Shown: one piece after another, positions 1 to 12,446 of the stretch | Layout of the letters: the number at the start of each line of letters is the position of its first letter | Position numbering within the stretch: the first letter of the stretch is position 1 | Assembly (NCBI GenBank): GCA_900074885.1 | Contig: FJUW01000036.1 | Location: forward strand, 62,001 to 126,000 | Direction: 5' to 3' | Source: Rhynchosporium graminicola | Taxonomy: Eukaryota > Ascomycota > Leotiomycetes > Helotiales > Ploettnerulaceae | Length of the DNA: 64,000 nucleotides | Made by a program: the position numbers and the translations under genes | The notes under the pieces: model-generated | Database searches by the model: none | Seen by the model: only the letters and a program-made list of their open reading frames with translations | Told to the model about the DNA's origin: nothing

Positions 1-3000
1 TCGCTCTTGACCTCCCTACTTGTTTATTCTTGCTTATATACCGCCTTGAGTCTTGTCTCGTTATAATATTTAGTATACTTCGTATTAAGACTCTTTTTTA
101 GTTAATTTATCTAGTAGTTACGTAAGTCTAACTATATTTTATCTCTCTTCTAGTATACTAGAGCTAAAGTCCTTATCTTATTAGCGCTATCTTCCTATTT
201 CTAAGCGGATACTACTATATTCGACTAGTATAAGTCAGTAATCTTCTTTATTTTCTCTATAAATACTATTACTTATTCGCTCGATAGTAGCTAAGAGTTA
301 ATCTCGGGTTCTATTTCTAATAATATAAGTAATAGCGCTTTATACTTATATATAGTAAAGAATAAGCTTATCCTAAGGCCTATATAGTAATATCTGTTTA
401 ACGCTAACTAAGCTATAAGGAGCTACTTTTTCTAGTCGGACTACTCTTAGCTAATAAAGTTTTATAGAGAAGCTTAGATATCTTAATTTAGCTTTTCTAG
501 TTCTCTATTAGTTTATAAGTAGTATCTAAAGCTAAGTCTTTATTATATATCGATTAAATAATAAAAGGTTTTCTAGAATATACTTATTTAGTTAGTATTT
601 CTATTACTTATAATCGCTCGCAGTATCTTATAGTTTCTTACTTAGTATTCTATAAATTTCTTAGCGTATTCCTCTGCTTTTATACTAAGTATCACTTTAA
701 CGACTACTTATTTACTTAACTAGTCTTTAATTACCTAAGGGTAATAGTTACCTTAAGAGTTTAGTAAGTTAGTTATAAAGTCTATAGATATCTCTTAGAA
801 GAATTAGTTAAGAATTAATAGTAATTTTAAGAGTTTATACTTATATTCCCTTTATACTTTATTTCTCTTATAATAGTTATAATTCCTTAAGAATTATTTT
901 ATATACCTTAACTATAGTAGCTAGTAGAAGGAGTATCCTAGTATCGATATAGTAGAGTCCTGCCCTAGATAACTATAGACCAGCGAGTTATAGACGGACT
1001 AGATAAGCTTTATTCTTAGAGTATTATTTTCGAGAGTCTTAAGGTCTATCGCTTTATAATCAGACTCTAGTATAACTAGGGCGCTTAGTACTTATAACTT
1101 TCTATAGTAATATAAGTAGTTCTTTATATCTATACTATAGTCGCTTACTTAGATTTTAATCTTAATTTCGCTTAGGAAAGATTAAGCTCTATCTTATAAT
1201 AAGCGGAATATAATTTAATATATTATATCTTCTTATACTATAGTATCTTATAAGTTATTTAGTTCTTTATCTTAGAAAGGACCTCTAGATACCGCTAAGT
1301 CTAAGGTAAGGAATTAGCCGGAGAGTATAGTTAATAGCTAAGTAGATATAAGTACTACTCTTATTCTATCTTCTTCTTCTGAAGCTAGCTAGTATACTAT
1401 ATATTCCGGGTCTAAAACCCTGCGGAACCTCGAGTTTATATCGCTTTCCCCTAATGTATCTTACTCCTTTTATAATAAGGTATCCGGGATAATAGCTTCG
1501 GATCCCAGCCTATATACTAAGGTAAACTGGAATAGTACTAAGGTCTTATACTAGCGTACTTAACGCTCCGATAGCTATCGCTTAGTTATAAAATACTTAA
1601 GGTTCTTATAATCTATCTAAATTATAAAGGAGCTATATACTTTTAACTTAAGGGTTTAGAATTTTAAGTAAATAATTACTACTAGTATCTCCTTATTATA
1701 GATATTATAATTAATTTCAGCTTTATTTAGCTTCTAAGCGAAGAAGCTTACTAGTCGTTAGACTTTATTCTTTTCTTATAGAAGAGCGCTTTCTATTACG
1801 AATCTATTATAATTAGTCTCTAAGAATATCTGAAGTCTCGGATCCTAGTATATAAGTACTAGAGTATTATAAAACTTCTCTATTAGAGCTTTAAATACTT
1901 TCTCCTTTAGTTTTCCCTAAGAGAATAAGCGATCCTTCTCTATTAACGCTATTAAGAGCGTAGCTAGCTTTAAGTAGTTCGCTATAAATATTTAATAGAA
2001 GTTTATAAATCTTAAGAAATATTATATTTCTTTCTAAGTCTTAGGTTACGCTTAGTTCTTAATTACTACTACCTTTTCTAGATTAGGACCTATACTTTTT
2101 CTATTAGTATATATAATAAATCTTAGGTATTTAAGCTTCTTATAAGCGAACTTACTCTTTCCGGGATCTAAGTATAGTCTATTATCCTAAAGCTTATAGA
2201 GAATAATTCGTACCTTTTCGAAGTGGTCTTCTCTAGAGCCGTTCGAGTAAATGATTACGTTATCTATATAAGCCGAGGTAAAGTCGTCTAATTATTCTCT
2301 TAATAAACTATTAATATACTACTAGAAACTCGCCGGAGCTCCTAATAATCTAAAAGGATATATAAGCTATTTAAAAGACCTAAATCTTATATGAAAAGCT
2401 ATTTTATACTTATGCTCTAATACTATACGTATTTAATGAAATACTAAAACTATCTACTTTCGTAAGCTATTTAGTACCTATGAGGTTCCGTAAGGTTTCC
2501 GGTATCAATAGCAAAGGGTATTAGTCTAGCTTCGTAATAGCGTTTAGCGCTTAGTAGTTATAATAGAACTTTAGACCCTTAGGTTTCTATATAAAAAGGA
2601 TAAGAGTTACTACTTCTAAAGTACTAAGCTATATATATCCTTTTTCTAAGAAGCTATTTAATAACTTTCTTAGCGCTAGTAACTTATCTTTAGATATACT
2701 ATATAGCGGACCTTATAGTAAGGCCGTAAGGGACTCGTCTGATTATTCGCAGATATCGATTCGATAGTCGATACCCGGTCGATAGGGAGCTAGTTTCTCT
2801 GCTTCTCGCTTAGAAAAGAGCAGAGCTATATCTTAAATCTCTAGAGGGAGAATATTTTTAAGTTAGTCTAGAGTTAGCTCTTCTTTATCCTAAAGAGCTA
2901 TCTTTATATCCTCTGATATTATAGTAGATACTAAAGTATAGTTACTATTATCTATATACGAGTAGTAGTTATATCCTTCTATTACTTATTTCTTTACTAA

Positions 3001-4650
3001 GCTATAATAGTACTATTATCTTTTAGGTATTATCCTGATTTTATTTTACGCTTTCTATAAGTTCCCTAAGATTAATAGAAAAGCTAGTTTTAGTACTATA
3101 TATATATAGACTCTTTAGCTAAACTCTGCGATTTTCATTTAGAACCTGATTACTCCTTTAGTCCTTAAGTTCTATATAGCTTTTAAGGCGCCTTTTATCT
3201 CGCGGGTTCTATAGCTTATATATATAAGACCGAGACCTTCTATAAGGTCTTTATTTATTATAGTATAATACTAGTATCTTTTATTAATAAGAGTAAATAT
3301 TCCGAATATTTCTTAAAGGACTATATCTATATATATAAGGTTTTTATTTATAAGCTCTTTGAATTTACTTTATCTTTTTACTAATACTTTATCTACTCTT
3401 AGTTCTTAACTTTAAGAAGAAGTTAGTCTTTTTCTAATTCTAAAAGAGCAGGATCTAATACGTTATTATTATCCTCTAGTAATAGTCCTATTATATTAAT
3501 TATAGTAAGTTATACTACTAAAGCGTATAAGTAATCATAGATATAGTACCCGGATACTCTATAGCGGAAATAGAGCCTTTTCTTATAGTATTTCTCTTAT
3601 TCGGCTATATCTATTTATTTAGCCTTTTATTTACTATTAGAATTATTATAAGCTCCGCTATTCCTTTCTCGGTTTCCTGCTATACGCGCCGGTACTATTA
3701 CTATATTCCTATCGGTATTAACCTTAGCTTTTATAAGAGCTTTCTAAGAACGTGTATAGTCCGCTATATTTATCCTAGAGTCCTTATTCTTATTATTCTA
3801 TCTCTTATTCGATACTTTAAACTAATCTGTCTCTTCGAGGTTAGTTATAATCTATTCTACCTCCTTAGTAAATTCGTAATAATCCGTAGTCTTAGCTATA
3901 GAGGCTATATATATTTAGATAAGGTTTAAAAACGTGTTCCGAAAGTAACTTATCTTTATGTTATCTTCTTAGCTCTCTCCTTTAGCGCTTAGTAGGAGTT
4001 CATCGAATTCTAGCTAGTACTTATGCTAGAGCTATCCTATAGAGTGCCTTATATTTATAAGCTATTCGAGGGCCTTAGCTCGCTTATTACTATCTGCGAA
4101 TATTTTATTGAGCTACGCGAAAAAAGCTTCGGGGTCCTTACTATCTATCGGGCTTCCCCTCTCCTAGAAGTATCGTATACGAGCTCGTTCGCGCTATAGG
4201 AAAGTATTATAAATAGTATCTTAGTAATAGTTAGTAGAGATAGATAGCCTTTAAGCGGAGCGTATATAATAAGAACTTCTTAGTCTTAGGAGATAATCTC
4301 GAAAAGTATCTATACGTCTATCCTAAGTAAGCGGTATCTATCTGCCGGAGCTTAATAGTTCTCTATCGGAGCTCGACTGAGACGCTACGAGAGACTTAAT
4401 AAGGGTTTTTATTAAGGCACTCGAAGACGATAAGTCTCCGGTATTATTAGATCTAAGCGCTTATCTGAGTCTTTCGGCCTCTAACGCCTCTAGGGCGATA
4501 CGCGTGTTTACTAGCTCGGTCTCTATTAGGAGCTAGCGCTTATATATCTCTTATATAATACGCTGCAGTTCGTCGTTAGAGTCCTTCTATTAAGAGCTTA
4601 TATTCCCCGATAAGTCTATTCCGGTATCTAGCGTAAAAGATATAGGAATA
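1..4650 (-). pseudogene. decayed gag-pol of retrotransposon B
   Basis: No open frame survives, but domains can be read on the minus strand. A gag region fills about 3600-4650. A CCHC zinc knuckle lies at 3531-3572; spacing is C-X2-C-X4-H-X4-C, but all four metal ligands now read Tyr (TGC or TGT to TAC or TAT, CAC to TAC). Reverse transcriptase covers roughly 2000-2750, with its active-site box at 2259-2270 reading YIDN instead of YIDD. The integrase core spans about 400-960: the first Asp lies in IDF (codon 780-782), and the second now reads Asn in SNRNT (codon 603-605). These are G-to-A or C-to-T changes in catalytic residues, so the element cannot be autonomous. Confidence 0.85.
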
Positions 4651-4776
4651 GATTAGCTTATTTTAATCGAACTTAATATTACGAGTAAGTAATATATACG
4701 CAGATAGTTAAGTATAGTATTTAAGAAGTTCGATATAAGAGAGAGTCAGGTTCTAGCCTAGCTCCGAAGGAAAACA
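1..4776 (-). mobile_element. Ty3-type LTR retrotransposon B, RIP-degraded, cut by window edge
   Basis: AT-rich DNA that reads on the minus strand as a decayed gag-pol in the order gag, zinc knuckle, reverse transcriptase, integrase. This order, with integrase after reverse transcriptase, defines Ty3-type elements. Most stop codons are TAA or TAG where CAA, CAG or TGG would fit, as RIP produces. The left part lies outside the window, so the second LTR and the target duplication cannot be seen. The right end probably lies near 4776, where the minus strand starts TGTTTTCC beside the terminal repeat of a DNA transposon. An LTR end near 4677 (minus strand ...CGTAATA, from CGTAACA) is only a guess. 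Confidence 0.85.
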
Positions 4777-4793
4777 TGCAGGTGCCGCTAGGC

Positions 4794-5768
4794 TTAGTAA
4801 GCACAGGTATCGCCGGTGCTTAATCCTGGGGCTCGCCCCTTACAAGTAGATATTACTCTATCTATTAGTATAGATAGCGATAGTAAAAGTAACTCTAGCT
4901 CTTTAATTAACTTCTGCTTTCTAAACGATCTTATTCTCTTTAGTCTAGCTTTATAGCTAAGAGGCTATATTCTAGTGTTCTTAAAAGCGTTCTGAATTAT
5001 ATAACGTTATATAGTTTTCTCTCGAATACTAGTAAGGTCTCTAAATAAAGAAGTAATTAAATAAGTGATATCTAAGTTCCGTAAAGCTAAGTTAATAGCT
5101 TAAGAGTAGTAGTGCTTCTAAAGCCGAAAAACGCCTATATCTAATAGCTGAAGAGTATGCGTCAGGTGGCTTGGAAAGTATTATGGGTATATATGATTCT
5201 CTTGAAGAAGTACTATAAATTGCTTATAATAGTGAGATTTATAGCTATCTAAAAGGAGTAGTTTCTATAGCTTTTCTAGTCCGGTATACGAGTGTTTAAT
5301 TAAATAGTAAGCGTATTCTATAATAATCGAGTTATTAATATATCTAGTTAAAGAGAAAGTGATTATTTCTTTACTAGAAAGGTTTATAGATATCTAGTTT
5401 TCTATAATTATCTCTCTAGGGCAAATTATAAAGGCCGGAAGTATCTTCTTTCTATTACTACGTATAGTTTCTATAATAGTAACTGTTTTACGGCTTCCTT
5501 ATATTAGTATATATAGTATATTTATATTCCTTAGAACTATTATACTCTCGGCATATAGAAGGGCGCCTCGTATACCAGATTCATCTATATTTAGAAGCTT
5601 CTTTCTATTATTAATTTATAGCTTTTCTATCTCTCTCTCTAGGTCTTAGAACTATTAGATTACTACTTCTTCTATATGCGGCTCTAGTCGAATAGCTTCT
5701 ATAGGTTTCGTCTTAATCGAATGGAGCTCTAGATAGTCCTTTAGCTAGGTATAAAACTAGGAATTAGA
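4794..5768 (-). pseudogene. Fot1/pogo-like transposase, DDE catalytic half
   Basis: Minus-strand reading frame carrying the hallmark blocks of a DDE_1 (Fot1/pogo) transposase. They are NIDESGIRG (first catalytic Asp, usually NMDE[ST]G), LLLLDSYKSH (second Asp, usually LLLLDGHGSH), and the block around THTLQLLDIGVF (usually THLLQPLDVGVF). A tail reading NAFKNTRI, then stop, then PLS resembles the family's AF...GI.P block. The frame ends at a TAA at 4794-4796, next to the candidate terminal repeat. About seven internal stops are consistent with CAA/CAG/TGG mutated by RIP. It is the downstream half of the gene interrupted at 12442. Confidence 0.88.
5764..5768. repeat. target site duplication TTAGA, left copy
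   Basis: Five bases directly before the left LTR, identical to 12442-12446. Five bases is the usual duplication length for Ty3-type integrases. Confidence 0.9.
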
Positions 5769-6140
5769 TATAACGTACAGTAGAGCGTAGTGTTCGTCCT
5801 AGAGTGCGAAAGAGATTAGTTAAGTAGGCAGGGACGCTATCACTAGATCAAGTCTAGTAATCTTTATAAGTTACTAAGTATAAGTAAGATACTATATTTA
5901 AGTTAAGCATAAAGCTTCTATCTAGTAAGTAGATATACTAGTATATATAGAACTTTCGTTCTATTGAATTATCTGAATTATCTGAATTATTATCTAGTTT
6001 AGGAATTATAAGCTAATTCAGTATATAACCTTTGTCACGTAACCTATAGCTTCTCTATATAGTATAGAGCTAGCTAAGTAGGTTAATCTGCCTGCCGAGC
6101 CTTAGGGCTATATTACCTATTATAGCTAAGGGTTATAATA
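5769..6140 (-). repeat. 3-prime LTR of retrotransposon A
   Basis: Direct repeat of 12070-12441. On the plus strand it starts TATAACG (from TGTAACG) and ends TTATAATA (from TTGTAACA), so the original ends were TG...CA. It is more strongly mutated than its partner. Confidence 0.95.
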
Positions 6141-6142
6141 CT

Positions 6143-6153
6143 ATCCCCCTTCT
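6143..6153 (-). other. polypurine tract of retrotransposon A
   Basis: Minus-strand purine run AGAAGGGGGA directly before the 3-prime LTR. This is where plus-strand DNA synthesis is primed in LTR elements. It fixes the element's orientation independently of the coding domains. Confidence 0.75.
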
Positions 6154-6364
6154 AGCTTAGCGCGTCCCGCGCTTCTAGCTTAGATACCTGATTAAGAAAT
6201 ATTAACCTTCTATAATAACTATCTTCTTCTTTCACTATATTACCTACTTATTACGAACATATTAAAGAGAACTAATAAAACCTCTTATCTCGTGTCCTTT
6301 ATTATAGTTTCAAAATACTATCTTATTCTCGCTGCGATAAAGATCCTCGTTAGGTCTATATTAT

Positions 6365-6870
6365 CTCCTCTGACTCTGATCGTTATACTGAATATATTCG
6401 CGCTAGTAGAAATACGAAATATAATATATAAGGTCCTTTAAAGAGTAAATAGTATAAGTTAGAAAAGACTGAGGCCGATCTTACTTAGGCTTATAAGGAG
6501 GCTTAATAGGATTAGTAAAAGCTAATTGAACGTCTAGCTTTCTAATAAGCTAAGATCCTTCGGATTAATAAATAAAGAGAATTCTTTCGTATAAAAGCAG
6601 CTAAGATATTATATCGTAGTCTTCGTTCTCTAGATAAGTTAGAAGCTATCGAAGAAAAAGAACGTATAGTAAAGGAGTAAGAGGAGCCCGTGTCTTTACT
6701 TAATATCGAGGCCTTAGATCCTACTCTTATAGAGTAGCTAAACTACTTCGATCCTTCTGATCCTATATAGATCGCCTTAGGTTTCAGTAATAACTCTTCC
6801 TAAGAGTTGCTTAGGTTTCTGACTAGAACTATCGAAGTAAATCCGGATAGTTCAGGTTTCGTATAAGTTC
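6365..6870 (+). pseudogene. decayed antisense coding-like region in retrotransposon A (coiled coil plus acidic tail)
   Basis: On the plus strand, opposite to gag-pol and between the end of the chromodomain and the 3-prime LTR, one frame reads as a Lys/Glu-rich coiled coil. Segments include YKLEKTEADLT, RSLRSLDKLEAIEEKER and then ALDPTLIE-stop-LNYFDPSDP. About 14 stops interrupt some 155 codons; all are TAA or TAG and none TGA, as expected if CAA/CAG codons were mutated by RIP. No pol sequence is readable on the other strand here. It resembles hypothetical proteins I associate with fungal gypsy-type repeats, but I cannot name a function. It may be a captured gene or an accessory antisense gene of this element family. 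Confidence 0.5.
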
Positions 6871-9800
6871 TTATGAGTTTTCCTTATCTCTATACTCTTT
6901 CTATTTTACTAAATATTCCTACTAACTCTATATCGTAATCCGAGTATCTAGTAATTTCTCTATATCGTATACGTCTAGTTCGTTCTCGGGTTAGAGTTCT
7001 TTATCTATTACTAGGGGTATATCTCTATTAGCAGGTTCTAGTAGTAATATATAAAATATAAGGTATAGTCGAGATCCCTATAGTAGCTATAGTCTGAAAT
7101 TTATAAGTCCTACTTCTTCTAGTATTTCGAATAATCCGAGTTTCTTGAAATCTAGTTTCGTACTTAGTTATTTTATTTTAATATACTATTATAATAGGTA
7201 TACTTTATCCCCTCTCTTAAGCGGAGGTCCTATACTATACTTCTAGTTATTATGTTTCGTAGTTCTCGCGTTCGAGAAGTTAATATCTTCGGATAATTAT
7301 TATTATAAGTCTTATATCTTATATACTAGAACTATAGATTCTTACGCGCTAATAGGGTCTTTTCTTAGTTACCGGTATACTTCGGGTTCGAAGCCGTAAT
7401 TAGCGAAGAACAGGGAAACTGAGGTAGTTTCGTTCTTAGCGCTATTATATATAAACTAAGTAAGAGGAAGCAGTTCGACCTAATTACTCTATTCCCTATT
7501 AATATAGCTATATAAGTACTATTCTATTAATTGATTTAGTTGTTCTGTTTATCTATCTATCTATAAGTAGAACGCGGTTAATATCTTATAGTTAAGCTTA
7601 AGTTAGTTTATAAGTAATATCTAAAACTTAGAGATAAATAACTTATCTCGATCCGAGATAATCTCGTTAGGTAGCCCGTGCTAGCTTACTACTATCTTAA
7701 GGAATATATACGCGAGTTCCTTAGCGTTACTTTCTTTCTTATATAGCACGAAGTATCTATATTTAGTAAGTCGATCTATAATAACCTAAATAGTATTAAA
7801 TCCTATATTAGTTATTAGTTCTTTTAATAGTAGTAGTTTAATAACGAAGTTAAACGTAATCGACTCTTATACTCTAGTAGATATTACTAGTAATTTAAGA
7901 AGACTATATAGTGCGTATCTATTTAACTTACTTTTTATATATATATCGTATTCTCTGATAACGTTTTCTATTTGCTTCCTTATATCTAGAAAGTAATAGT
8001 CCCTAGCTATCCGTTCGAAGGTTCTTATAATCCCTTAGTAACTATATATAGGTAATAAGTATTACTCTATTACGAATATCTGTCTTAGTTTACTTAAGAT
8101 ATATATAAGTCCTTTAAATCTAAGGAAGCTATCTTTATCTATTATAAAGTCGTCCGTAGGCTTACTAGTAACTTACTATACGTATTTATCTATTATATAT
8201 ACGTTTTTGATTTGATTTATAAGATATTCGTCTTCTAATACTACGACTATTACTAGGAGTTCGTAATTATATTCTATTCTTTCCTTTCCCTTTTTAAGGA
8301 TAGCTCGGGGCCTCTCTATAGGTTTTCCCGAGTAGTCTTATTATCTACTAAGAGTATTAGCTCTTATATTTTCGCTACCTTTTCTATAAGTAATATTAAA
8401 CTTTAGAGTCGAGAGTTCCTCTGATTACCTAACTTATCTTTTATTTAATATTTTTATTAATATGAATAATACTAGATTCTTATAGTTAGTTTAGATCTAG
8501 ATAACGTGCTTTACTTCTTCTAAATAGTATTACTATTACTTATAGGCAGCTACTATAGCGAGTAGTTCCTTATCGTATATATCGTAGTTAAGCTCTATAG
8601 GTAAAAACGTCCGAGAGTAATACGCGATAAGATATATTTATTTACTATACTTCTAGCTTAAGTATACCCCTAGTGCGAAATCCGAAGCGTTAGTTTCTAT
8701 TACTATTTCGAGGTTTAGATCGTAAGTAGCTAGGATAAGTACGTTAGTAAAGTATTCTTTTAGTATCCGGAACGCTTCTTCTGCTATAGTTATCTAGAGG
8801 AAGTCCTAGTCCTTCTTAGTGAGATCTATAAGTACTTTAGCTATTATAGAGTAATTCTTAATAAATCTTCTATAGAAATTCGCGAATCCGAGGAAGGACT
8901 ATACTTCCTTTATATTACTTAGTATTAGCTATATAAGTACTACCTTAACCTTAATTAGGTCTATTCGGACTCTATATCATCTGACGATAAATCCTAAGAA
9001 GTGGATTTCTTTCTAATGAAATTCGTATTTCTCTAGTTTAAGAAGTAGCTTAGCGTTCTTAAGTTTCTTAAGTACTTTATATACGTATTAAATATACTCG
9101 GTTTCTATCTTAGAGTAGATAAGTATATCGTCTAAGTAAGCGATTACGAAAACGTCGAGGTATTTATATAATTAGTTATTAATTATCTATTAGTATGACG
9201 TAAGTATATTCGTAAGCTTAAATAGTATAACTTAGTATTTATATAAGCTATAGCGTATTCTGAATACTATTTTCTATTCTTCGTCGGGTTTTATTTATAT
9301 AAAGTTATATGCTTCTCTTATATCTAGTATTATAAATATAGTAGCTTCTTATAGTCGGTCGTATAGCTTATTTATTAGAGGTAATAGGTACTAATCCTTA
9401 ATCGTAATACTATTAATATTATAGTAGTCGATATATAAGCGGAGTTTCCTATCCTTTTTTAGAACGAAGAGTATTAGACTCGTAGCTAATAAAGTAGATA
9501 GTTGTATAAAACCTTTCTCTAGGTTATTATCTATATATTCCTTCAGGGTTTTCAACTCTACTACGGATTATTAATATATTAGTCCGAAGCTAGGCGTCTT
9601 TCCTAGTTCCAGGGGTATCTCGTGATCCTATAGTTAGTACTATAGAAGAGCTTTATTCTTAGGACCTTCCCGGAAAAGTTACTTATAATCCTTATACGCT
9701 ACTAGTATTCGCTTTAGTATAGAGGCCTAGGTTTAGTCCTCGTTAGTTAAGAGAGCTATATATAACTCGTCTCGCTTCGGGTCGTTATTTACTTATTTAA

Positions 9801-12060
9801 GTGCCTTATAGTCGCTTCTATACTAACAATAGTTTATTATAATTCGCTCCTTCTACTAGTCGATAGTAAGGTTATAGAGTTTTAACTATAGTATACAGAG
9901 TACTAACTTATAAGTGCTTAAGTTAATAATATTAAACTTAATATCTTCAGTATATCCTTTTAGTGTTTTTATATTTAACTAATCGGTTTAGAGAGTTATA
10001 TATCTATTCTTATTTCCGATAGTATCCCTATCTAACGCGAATAGATAATATAGGAGTTCCTTCTTAACTAGTCTAAACCTATAGTTTACTATTATCCTAT
10101 GATCTATAAAATTACCTATAGCTCTAGAGTCTATTATAGCTCTAAGCGCTTATCTTTTGAAATAGACTATTAGGAATAGTTATTATCCCTTTCCTATTAT
10201 ATAAAGTTCTCTATTATATGAGTTCCTAGGCTCTTTATAGTTACTTATTAATAGCCTTTTATCGCTAAGACCTCTTAATTTTTTAATATCTCTAGTACTT
10301 CTAGGGCTATATAGTAGATATTATTATTATCTTCTATAAGCTAGAATACTAATATCTGTTTCTAGGGCTAAAAGTCGGTATTCTTCTTTCTATCGTAATA
10401 AACGTTATATAAGTTAGTCTAGTAGGATAACTATATAAGTATAGCGTGTCACGGGTAATTAATCTGTAATACGTCGTCTTTCTTTTCGACCTTCCGGAGT
10501 TCGTCTTTTACCTATTCTCGTAATCCTCTGTAAACTGCTAGTCTTATTTATATAATTAGTATATAATCTATATTTTCTCTAATAGTATCTTAGTATTATT
10601 AACTGCGTCGAACCCCTTATTTGGTTTCGCTTAGTATATTCTTATATCCTTAGAGTATATAATAGATTCGTATTAATAAGTCTAAGTATACTTCCGCTAA
10701 GTCCTTCTAATATTAGATAGCTTCTAACTCTATATTATCATATGGTAGCGATTTCTCGATAACTTCTATTATACTATTTTCGAAGATTTCCTCTGCTTTA
10801 GCGTGAGATATCCTAATACTCTTCTTACCTATAGCGATAAGAAGCTATATATTTTCTTCAAAAGTGATTTCTGATCTATTAGAGCTATATTCGGAAGGTA
10901 TATTAGACCTAGGTCCTGAGTTCTCGACGTCGAGTCGATTCATAGCCTCGCGGAGTTCCTCCTTATTATCTAAGTTAATATTAATATAGTCGTTATCTAA
11001 TTCTAGTTCCTCTTAGATATAGCTAGTATATAATATTATTAGTTCGTTATAACCCCCTCTCCCTTAGATAGTAGCGTTAAGTTCTTATTATAGTAGATAA
11101 CCCTAGGATCTTTTTCCTCCGCTTTAACTGCTCTTATAGTTCCTTACGAGATATCCTAGTTTTCTATAATTGAAATAAGTGCGATCTTATATATATTTTA
11201 TTCGCTACTATAGTAATAATTCTTTCCTATACGTAGCGTCGAGTTCTATAGGGTCTCTGTAGTCTCGTTTATTATAACTAGAGTAGTTAACCTTACCCTT
11301 AAATCCTCTTTCGCTTATTCGCTTATAATTAGAGTCGAACTTTCCTTTCTTCTCTATACTATATTTATACTAGTTATTATCGATTTTATATATAGCCTTA
11401 ATAAGTTTGCTAAAGGTAGTGACCCTAGCTCTATAGCGTATAAGCTTATCCTTAACGAAGTCCTTAAGACCTCTTTAGTATATATATATAAGTGCTTCGT
11501 TACCCTATTCGGTGCGGGTAGAGTAGCGCTGAAAGTCCTTAGTATAAGTAGTTACTAACCCCTTTTATCGTAGAGCTTCGATAGCTCTTTCTGCCTCTTT
11601 CTGTTTATCTATAACTCTAAAATTAGCTTTTAATTCTTTAAGGAATCCGTCCTATATAGTAAATATATCGATAGTAGTTTACTTAGCTTTATTAGCGTTA
11701 ATAACTCCTTCTTTATTATTATAGATAAGATAGTCCTCGAGAAACCCTTTAATCTAATTCAAGGCTTTACCTTCGAGCAGGGTAACTACCTAAAGGACTA
11801 TCTCGGTATCGGACCGAAAGCGGTCGCTATTGAATTTAATATAAAGTCGAAATTAGAGTATAAATCCTTAAAGCTTATTACGTTCTCTTATAAAAGCTTT
11901 AATATTTTTATATCGAATATTCTTATCGATCTCTCTAACTAGAGTAGTAAGTATATCGATCCTTTTAGATATTAACGATAACGTAAGTGCTCCCCGGGAG
12001 CTTCCTAAGATAGATATATCTTACTTAATCTAACGTATACGCTAGTACCTATTAGTATAG
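6823..12060 (-). pseudogene. decayed gag-pol of retrotransposon A with chromodomain
   Basis: Domains read on the minus strand, in order. Gag fills about 11200-12060. A CCHC zinc knuckle at about 11136-11180 reads RTYFNYRKLGYLVRNYK: all four metal ligands became Tyr. The protease active site at 10120-10131 reads DSRA (from DSGA), followed by IGNFID. Reverse transcriptase has an intact YLDD at 9127-9138. The integrase core has VIIDRLTKY and SDRDK (7642-7656), with TEQLNQ further on, so D, D and E are retained. A chromodomain at 6823-6978 is recognisable from EKLLDTR, EYLVK-stop-KEY and the ENS block. Stops are overwhelmingly TAA/TAG. Non-functional. Confidence 0.92.
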
Positions 12061-12069
12061 TACTTAAAG

Positions 12070-12441
12070 TATAACGTATAATAGGGCGTAGTATTCGTCC
12101 TAGAGTACGAAAGAGGTTAATTAAGTTGGCAGGGACGCTATTACTAGATCAAGTCTAGTAATCTTTACAAGTTACTAAGTATAAGTAAGATACTATATTT
12201 AAGTTAAGTATAAAGCTTCTATCTAGTAGATAGACGTACTAGTATATATAGAACCTTCGTTCTATTAAATCATCTGAATCATCTGAATTATTATCTAGTT
12301 CAGGAACTATAGGCTAATTCAGCATATGACTTTCGTCACGTGACCTATAGCTGGTCTATGCAGTATAGAGCTAGCTAAGTAGGTTAGTCTGCCTGCTGAG
12401 CCTTAGGGCTATATCACCTGTTGCAGCCAAGGGTTGTAACA
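12070..12441 (-). repeat. 5-prime LTR of retrotransposon A
   Basis: Direct repeat of 5769-6140. It keeps the intact end GGGTTGTAACA at 12431-12441; on the minus strand the LTR starts TGTTACAACCC. In the minus-strand reading this is the upstream LTR. Confidence 0.95.
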
Positions 12442-12446
12442 TTAGA
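12442..12446. repeat. target site duplication TTAGA, right copy
   Basis: Five bases directly after the right LTR, identical to 5764-5768. Confidence 0.9.

Larger units (their letters stand above)
5769..12441 (-). mobile_element. Complete Ty3-type LTR retrotransposon A (chromodomain type), RIP-degraded
   Basis: 6,673 bp bounded by two 372-bp direct repeats and flanked by the perfect 5-bp duplication TTAGA (5764-5768 and 12442-12446). Internal coding lies on the minus strand in the order gag, protease, reverse transcriptase, RNase H, integrase, chromodomain. Chromodomain-bearing Ty3 elements are called chromoviruses; the chromodomain is known to steer integration towards heterochromatin. The two LTRs differ at about 9 of the first 80 aligned bases, 8 of them transitions, so the copy is dead and was probably mutated by RIP. 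It sits inside a transposase gene, so it is younger than that transposon copy. Confidence 0.95.

Noticed and set aside
4794..4850. GC-richer stretch with small hairpins that looked like a tRNA or primer-binding site
   Set aside because: It does not fold into a cloverleaf with a proper T-arm. It is better explained as the transposase C-terminus next to the terminal repeat.
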